Notes under the pieces: generated by a model
What the model was told of the DNA's origin: nothing
Databases searched by the model: none
Seen by the model: only the letters and a program-made list of their open reading frames with translations
Assembly (NCBI GenBank): GCA_009731375.1
Contig: BJOX01000354.1
Coordinates: forward strand, 525,269 to 547,631
Direction: 5' to 3'
Length of the DNA stretch: 22,363 nucleotides
DNA from: Paulinella micropora
Taxonomy: Eukaryota > Cercozoa > Imbricatea > Euglyphida
Program-made: the position numbers and the translations under genes
Part shown: positions 17,662 to 22,363 of the stretch, in pieces
How positions within the stretch are numbered: position 1 is the first letter of the stretch
Layout: each line of letters opens with the position of its first letter

Positions 17662-17665
17662 AGTG
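17465..17665. repeat. (CA)n then (GT)n inverted dinucleotide pair
   Basis: CA dinucleotides run from 17465 to about 17587. A spacer of about 20 bases follows (CGCGCCTCTTGCTGTGCTTC), then GT to 17665. The arms are complementary and could fold back over one another. Confidence 0.95.
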
Positions 17666-17697
17666 AGTGTTTCTCGTCTTCGGTATCTGTCTGCCGT

Positions 17698-17699
<2 letters not shown>

Positions 17700-17781
<82 letters not shown>

Positions 17782-17804
17782 CCTCTCTCTCTCTCTCTCT
17801 CTCT
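17700..17804. repeat. (CT)n tract
   Basis: CT dinucleotides carry TTTCT and CCCT interruptions, as in other pyrimidine tracts here. Confidence 0.97.
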
Positions 17805-17889
17805 CAACACACACAAACGCACATTATTTTGTGACAGACAAAGGAAGAAAGTTTGAATGCGCATGTTTGTATGAACCCTGCACTATCAT
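17805..17889. other. Short complex-sequence spacer
   Basis: This spacer lies between the CT tract and the CATTA array. No gene is seen. Confidence 0.5.
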
Positions 17890-19372
17890 TACATTTCATT
17901 ACATGACATGACATGACATGCCATGACATGCCATGACATGACATGACATTAAGTGACATCACATCACATCACATCACATCACATCACATTACATTACATT
18001 ACATTACATTACATTACATTACACGATATGACATGACGTGACATGGCATCACATCACATTACAATACATTACATTACATTACATTACATGACATGACATT
18101 ACATGACATGACATGACATGACATGACATTACATGACATGACATGACATGACGTGACATTACATCACATTACATCACATTACATTACATTACATTACACT
18201 ACATTACATGATATGATATGACATGATATGACATGACATGACATGACATGACGTGACGTGACATTACATTACATTACATTACATTACATGACACGATATG
18301 ACATGATATGACATGATATGACATGATATGACATGATATGACATGACATGACATGACATGACGTGACGTGACATTACATTACATAACATTACATGACATG
18401 ACATGACGTGACATTACATCACATTAGATTACATTACATTACATTACATTACGTTACGTTACGTTACATTACGTTACATTACGTTACGTTACATTACAGT
18501 ACATTACAGTACATTACATTACATTACATTACATTACATGACATGACATGACATGGCATGACGTGACATTACATCACATCACATCACATCACATTACATT
18601 ACATTACATTACATAACGTGACATTACATTACGTGACATTACATTACATTACATTACATTACATTACATTACGTGACATTACATTACATTACATTACATT
18701 ACATGGCATGACGTGACATCACATTACAGTACATTACCTTACCTTACCTTACATTACATTACATTACATTACTTTACATTACATTACATTACATTACATT
18801 ACGTGACATTACATGACATTACATTACATTACATTACATTATATTACATTACATTGCATTACATTACATTACATTACATTACATTACGTGACATTACATG
18901 ACATTACGTGACATTACATTACATTACATTAGATTACATTACATTACATTACATTACATTACATTACATTACATTACATTACATTACATTACATTACATT
19001 ACATTACTACATTACATGGCATGACGTGACATCACATTACATTACATTACATTACATTACATTTTTGGCATGATGTGACATCACATTAGATTACATTACA
19101 TTACATTACATTACATTACTACATTACATGGCATGACGTGACATCACATTACATTAAATTACATTACATTACATTACATTACATTACATTACATTTTTGG
19201 CATGACGTGACATCACATTAGATTACATTACATTACATTACATTACATTACATTACGTGACATTACATTACATTACATTACATTACAATTACATTACATT
19301 ACATTACATTACATTACATTACGTTACATTACGTTACATTACATGACATTGCATTAGATTGCATTACATAAC
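17890..19372. repeat. (CATTA)n/(CATGA)n pentamer array
   Basis: The array is nearly 1.5 kb of ACATT, ACATG, ACATC and ACGTG/ACGTT pentamers, the complementary sense to the TAATG array at 15836-17091. Variant blocks recur. A block of GGCATGACGTGACATCACAT preceding CATTA repeats occurs near 18705, 19017, 19068 and 19131, and again near 19199. These mark a higher-order unit of roughly 60-130 bases in the right third. Confidence 0.96.
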
Positions 19373-19375
19373 GTT

Positions 19376-19427
19376 AGTTATGTTTGTATGTATGTATGAG
19401 TAGGGACTATGCCTCTGGCAAGACTAG
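19376..19427 (+). repeat. Module S, copy 1
   Basis: AGTTATGTTTGTATGTATGT continues to GAGTAGGGACTATGCCTCTG and GCAAGACTAG. It matches 19622-19674 with two substitutions and one indel. It joins the CATTA array on the left and GATA on the right. Confidence 0.9.
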
Positions 19428-19453
19428 ATATATAGATAGAAAGATAGAAAGAT

Positions 19454-19512
<59 letters not shown>

Positions 19513-19560
19513 GAGATAGGTAGGTAGGTAGGCAGGTAGGTAGGTAGGTAGATAGATAGC

Positions 19561-19621
<61 letters not shown>
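19428..19621. repeat. (GATA)n with TAGG block
   Basis: GATA tetramers include an AAAGATAG start and an internal TAGG block (19516-19550). Confidence 0.97.
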
Positions 19622-19623
<2 letters not shown>

Positions 19624-19674
19624 TTATGTTTGTATCTATGTATGAGTAGGGGACTATGGCTCTGGCAAGACTAG
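19622..19674 (+). repeat. Module S, copy 2
   Basis: This is the second copy of the 52-53 base module. To its left is GATA and to its right, after TCTCTACAGAAGGT, is CTAT in the complementary sense. The module therefore sits at the centre of a GATA/TATC inverted repeat. Confidence 0.9.
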
Positions 19675-19687
19675 TCTCTACAGAAGG

Positions 19688-19688
<1 letters not shown>

Positions 19689-19738
<50 letters not shown>

Positions 19739-19784
19739 GTCTATCTATCTATCTGTCTACCTACCTACCTACCTACCTACCTAC

Positions 19785-19842
<58 letters not shown>

Positions 19843-19888
19843 GTCTGTCTATCTATCTATCTGTCTACCTACCTACCTACCTACCTAC

Positions 19889-19940
<52 letters not shown>

Positions 19941-19968
19941 TCATCCATCCATCCATCCATCTATCTAT

Positions 19969-20037
<69 letters not shown>

Positions 20038-20070
20038 CATCCATCCATCCATCCATCCATCCATCCATCC

Positions 20071-20106
<36 letters not shown>

Positions 20107-20119
20107 GTCTATCTATCTG

Positions 20120-20160
<41 letters not shown>

Positions 20161-20176
20161 ATATCTATACAGAAGG

Positions 20177-20246
<70 letters not shown>
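19689..20246. repeat. (CTAT)n with CTAC, CATC and CTGT blocks
   Basis: CTAT tetramers hold internal (CTAC)n blocks (near 19757-19790 and 19865-19890) and (CATC)n blocks (19942-19960, 20037-20070). A recurring TACAGAAGGTCTATCTAT junction occurs at 19679 and 20168. The plus-strand frame reads Leu-Ser-Ile-Tyr repeats and is not a gene. Confidence 0.97.
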
Positions 20247-20248
<2 letters not shown>

Positions 20249-20860
20249 GTGTGCTGTGAAAATACACACGTAGATGTTATGCAGTTACGTATGTACGTAT
20301 GTATGTATGTATGTATGTATGTATGTACATGTATGTATGTATGTATGTATGTGTATATATGTATGTGTATGTATGTATGTTATGTATGTATGTTATGTAT
20401 GTATGCTGTGAAAATACACACATATATGTTATGCAGGTATGTAATGTATGTAATGTATGTAATGTATGTATGTATGTATGTATGTATGTATGTATGTATG
20501 TATGTATGTTATGTATGTTATGTATGTTATGCATGTATGCTGTGAAAATACACATATATATGTTATGCAGGTATGTATGTATGTATGTATGTATGTGTGT
20601 ATGTATGTATGTATGTATGTATGTATGTATGTATGTTATGTATGTTATGTATGTATGCTGTGAAAATACACATGTATATGTTATGCAGGTATGTATGTAT
20701 GTATGTATGTATGTATGTATGTATGTTATGTATGTTATGTATGTATGCTGTGAAAATACACATATATATGTTATACAGGTATGTATGTATGTATGTATGT
20801 ATGTATGTATGTATGTATGTATGTATGCATGTATGCATGTATGTATGTATGTATGTACAG
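20247..20860 (+). repeat. Five-copy higher-order repeat: 42-bp core plus (ATGT)n
   Basis: The core, GCTGTGAAAATACACATATA then TATGTTATGCAGGTATG, starts (CTGTGAAA) at 20254, 20406, 20540, 20658 and 20748. The spacings are 152, 134, 118 and 90 bases, shrinking steadily. All copies end with a TATGTTATGTATG-type run before the next core except where ATGT simply continues. The core contains TGTG..CACA inverted ends. Confidence 0.94.
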
Positions 20861-20899
20861 GTTCGTCACGGGCACTTGGACAGATAGAGAGGTTTCGTA

Positions 20900-21220
20900 T
20901 TTCTTCTTCTTCTTCTTCTTCTTCTTCTTCTTCTTCTTCTTCTTCTTCTCTTCTTCTTCTTCTCCTCCTCCTCCTTCTTCTCCTTCTTCTTCTTCTTCTT
21001 CTTCTTCTCTTTTTCTTCTTCTTCTTCTTCTTCTTCTTCTTCTTCTTCTTCTTCTTCTTCTTCTTCTTCTTCTTCTTCTTCTTCTTCTCTTCTTCTTCTT
21101 CTTCTTCTTCTTCTTCTTCTTCTTCTTCTTCTTCTCCTCCTCCTCCTCCTCCTCCTCCTTCTCCTCCTCCTCCTTCTTCTTCTTCTTCTTCTTCTTCTTC
21201 TTCTCCTTCTCCTTCTCCTT

Positions 21221-21283
<63 letters not shown>

Positions 21284-21410
21284 TTCTTCTGCTTCTGCTT
21301 CTGCTTCGGCTTCTGCTTTTTCTTCTGCTTCTGCTTCTGCTACTGCTTCTTCTTCTTCTTCTTCTTCTTCTTCTTCTTTTTCTTCTTCTTCTTCGTCTTC
21401 TTCGTCTTCT
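20900..21410. repeat. ~510 bp polypyrimidine (TTC)n tract
   Basis: TTC triplets carry TCC and TTCTCC blocks. A TGC/TTCTGC zone at about 21289-21350 is the main purine interruption. GAA·TTC repeats of this length are known to form triplex H-DNA and to stall replication. The frames give poly-Ser, poly-Phe or poly-Leu only. Confidence 0.97.
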
Positions 21411-21412
21411 TT

Positions 21413-21575
21413 TATGTATGTATTTATGTATGTTCGTGTTGATGCATATGTTATTCAAGTAACAGATACGTACATTCATACATACATACATACATTCATA
21501 CATTCATACATACATACATACATACATACGTAGATAACATACATACATACATACATACATACATACATACATGCA
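21413..21575. repeat. TATG then CATA inverted tetramer pair
   Basis: TATGTATGTATT-type sequence is followed, after about 40 bases, by ACATACATAC and ACATTCATAC tetramers in the complementary sense, up to 21575. Confidence 0.9.
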
Positions 21576-21613
21576 TAAAAAAACATGTGATATAATACAA
21601 ACATACATATATA

Positions 21614-21630
21614 ATGTCACATGAACGTAC

Positions 21631-21635
<5 letters not shown>
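21614..21635 (+). repeat. Module Y, copy 1
   Basis: ATGTCACATGAACGTACATA is followed by TAATAATAA. The same module occurs at 22023-22043 and 22047-22067. Copies 1 and 3 lead into (AAT)n with the same junction (GTACATATAATAAT). Confidence 0.85.

Positions 21636-21686
<51 letters not shown>
21635..21686. repeat. (AAT)n tract
   Basis: This pure AAT triplet run follows module Y copy 1. Confidence 0.97.
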
Positions 21687-21858
21687 GTGTATCTCCTGCC
21701 AATTGCTGAGTCAAAAGGCCATGTGCATCCAGTCCTCCATTCCATAAGGAAAGTCTCCACACCAATCGGTGGAATAAAGGAAGTGACGGCATAGAACATT
21801 ACTCTAGGAGCTTTATACCAATCAGCCCATGGAAAGGACCGATGGCCTATGTACTCCC

Positions 21859-21860
<2 letters not shown>
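21687..21860 (-). other. Complex island with (ATT)n at its minus-strand end
   Basis: The 174 bases lie between AAT tracts. On the minus strand the island ends GGCAGGAGATACAC then (TAT/ATT)n. The island at 22198-22363 ends GCCTCAGGTATAGT then (ATT)n in the same orientation. The parallel suggests 3' ends of retroposons with triplet tails. No protein domain is recognised in the short minus-strand frames. Confidence 0.5.
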
Positions 21861-21902
<42 letters not shown>

Positions 21903-21914
21903 TTAATGATAATA

Positions 21915-21970
<56 letters not shown>

Positions 21971-21986
21971 AATAAATAAATAAATA
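21861..21986. repeat. (AAT)n then (AAAT)n
   Basis: AAT triplets carry interruptions TATTAATGAT and AGT, ending in six or so AAAT tetramers. Confidence 0.96.
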
Positions 21987-22022
21987 CATATATATGTATA
22001 TATGTATATATATATATGTGTA

Positions 22023-22197
<175 letters not shown>

Positions 22198-22363
22198 TAT
22201 ACCTGAGGCGTACTGATGCAGCTAATGGCATATCCTCAACGGACAGAAGCCTCCAATACCCTTGTTCGAGGTCCTCCACCCCCCCGTGTCAGTCTCTCGC
22301 CTGATGATCGGGGCCACCGATGGAGCTCCTGAGGGCAAGACTGCACTAAGCCGAGGTTATTCC
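22198..22363 (-). other. Complex island at window edge, possible retroposon 3' end
   Basis: The 166 bases have balanced composition and continue beyond the window. On the minus strand they run into (ATT)n. A minus-strand frame ending at the window side gives no recognisable domain. TCGGGGCCACCGA (22310-22322) can form a small stem, but I could not fit a ribozyme core to it. Confidence 0.45.

Noticed and set aside
20247-20860. CRISPR-like array (42-bp repeats with spacers)
   Set aside because: The spacers are all ATGT microsatellite, the spacing varies from 90 to 152, and the context is eukaryotic.
22302-22325. Hammerhead-like core CTGATGATCGGGGCCACCGA
   Set aside because: A four-base stem II can be drawn, but the required GAAA after it is absent (TGGA instead).

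Overview
This is eukaryotic, most likely animal, nuclear DNA, and almost all of it is simple-sequence repeat. No bacterial or viral gene layout is visible, and I support no protein-coding gene. Every long open frame is a translated microsatellite (poly-Ser, poly-Asn, Leu-Ser, Ile-Tyr-Leu-Ser and similar) or runs through an assembly gap. The tract types (GATA, TAGG, ATGT, TAATG, ATT/ATG, GA), the tRNA-headed SINE-like element and the microsatellite-embedded modules would suit a mollusc or another lophotrochozoan. That taxonomic guess is weak and rests on general pattern, not on a recognised gene.

Layout. 1-1484: GA, TAG and TTG/CTG triplet tracts, two diverged copies of a short module and a palindromic TTCCCA/TGGGAA minisatellite. 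1485-2370: gap. 2371-3163: poly-A, TAGG, TA and ATT tracts separating three copies of a ~65 bp module. 3164-3719: non-repetitive, with a strong hairpin. 3720-5154: GATA/TA/GA, then a ~31 bp minisatellite in a higher-order array that flips strand near 4962. 5155-6515: ATGT and GATA tracts with two alternating modules. 6517-8344: TAGG tracts with a gap. 8345-11460: ATG/ATT/ATC triplet tracts around a SINE-like element (one fuller copy, one 5'-truncated copy) and a repeatedly copied partner module. 11461-13565: GA, CATT, CAA and GT tracts, two gaps and a second block of the 31 bp minisatellite. 13566-14659: GATA tracts with short islands. 14660-15830: the longest complex-sequence island. 15836-19372: pentanucleotide arrays, TAATN on the left and the complementary CATTA on the right. 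19373-21580: GATA/CTAT, a five-copy ATGT-based higher-order array, and ~510 bp of polypyrimidine (TTC)n. 21581-22363: AAT tracts separating complex islands.

The region is best read as short, recurring complex-sequence modules fused to fixed microsatellite neighbours, amplified locally and repeatedly inverted. I see no evidence for a new enzymatic or defence system. What merits follow-up is the module-plus-microsatellite architecture, the SINE-like family with its partner module, the repeated strand flips of tandem motifs, and one short module whose copies differ mostly at synonymous positions.
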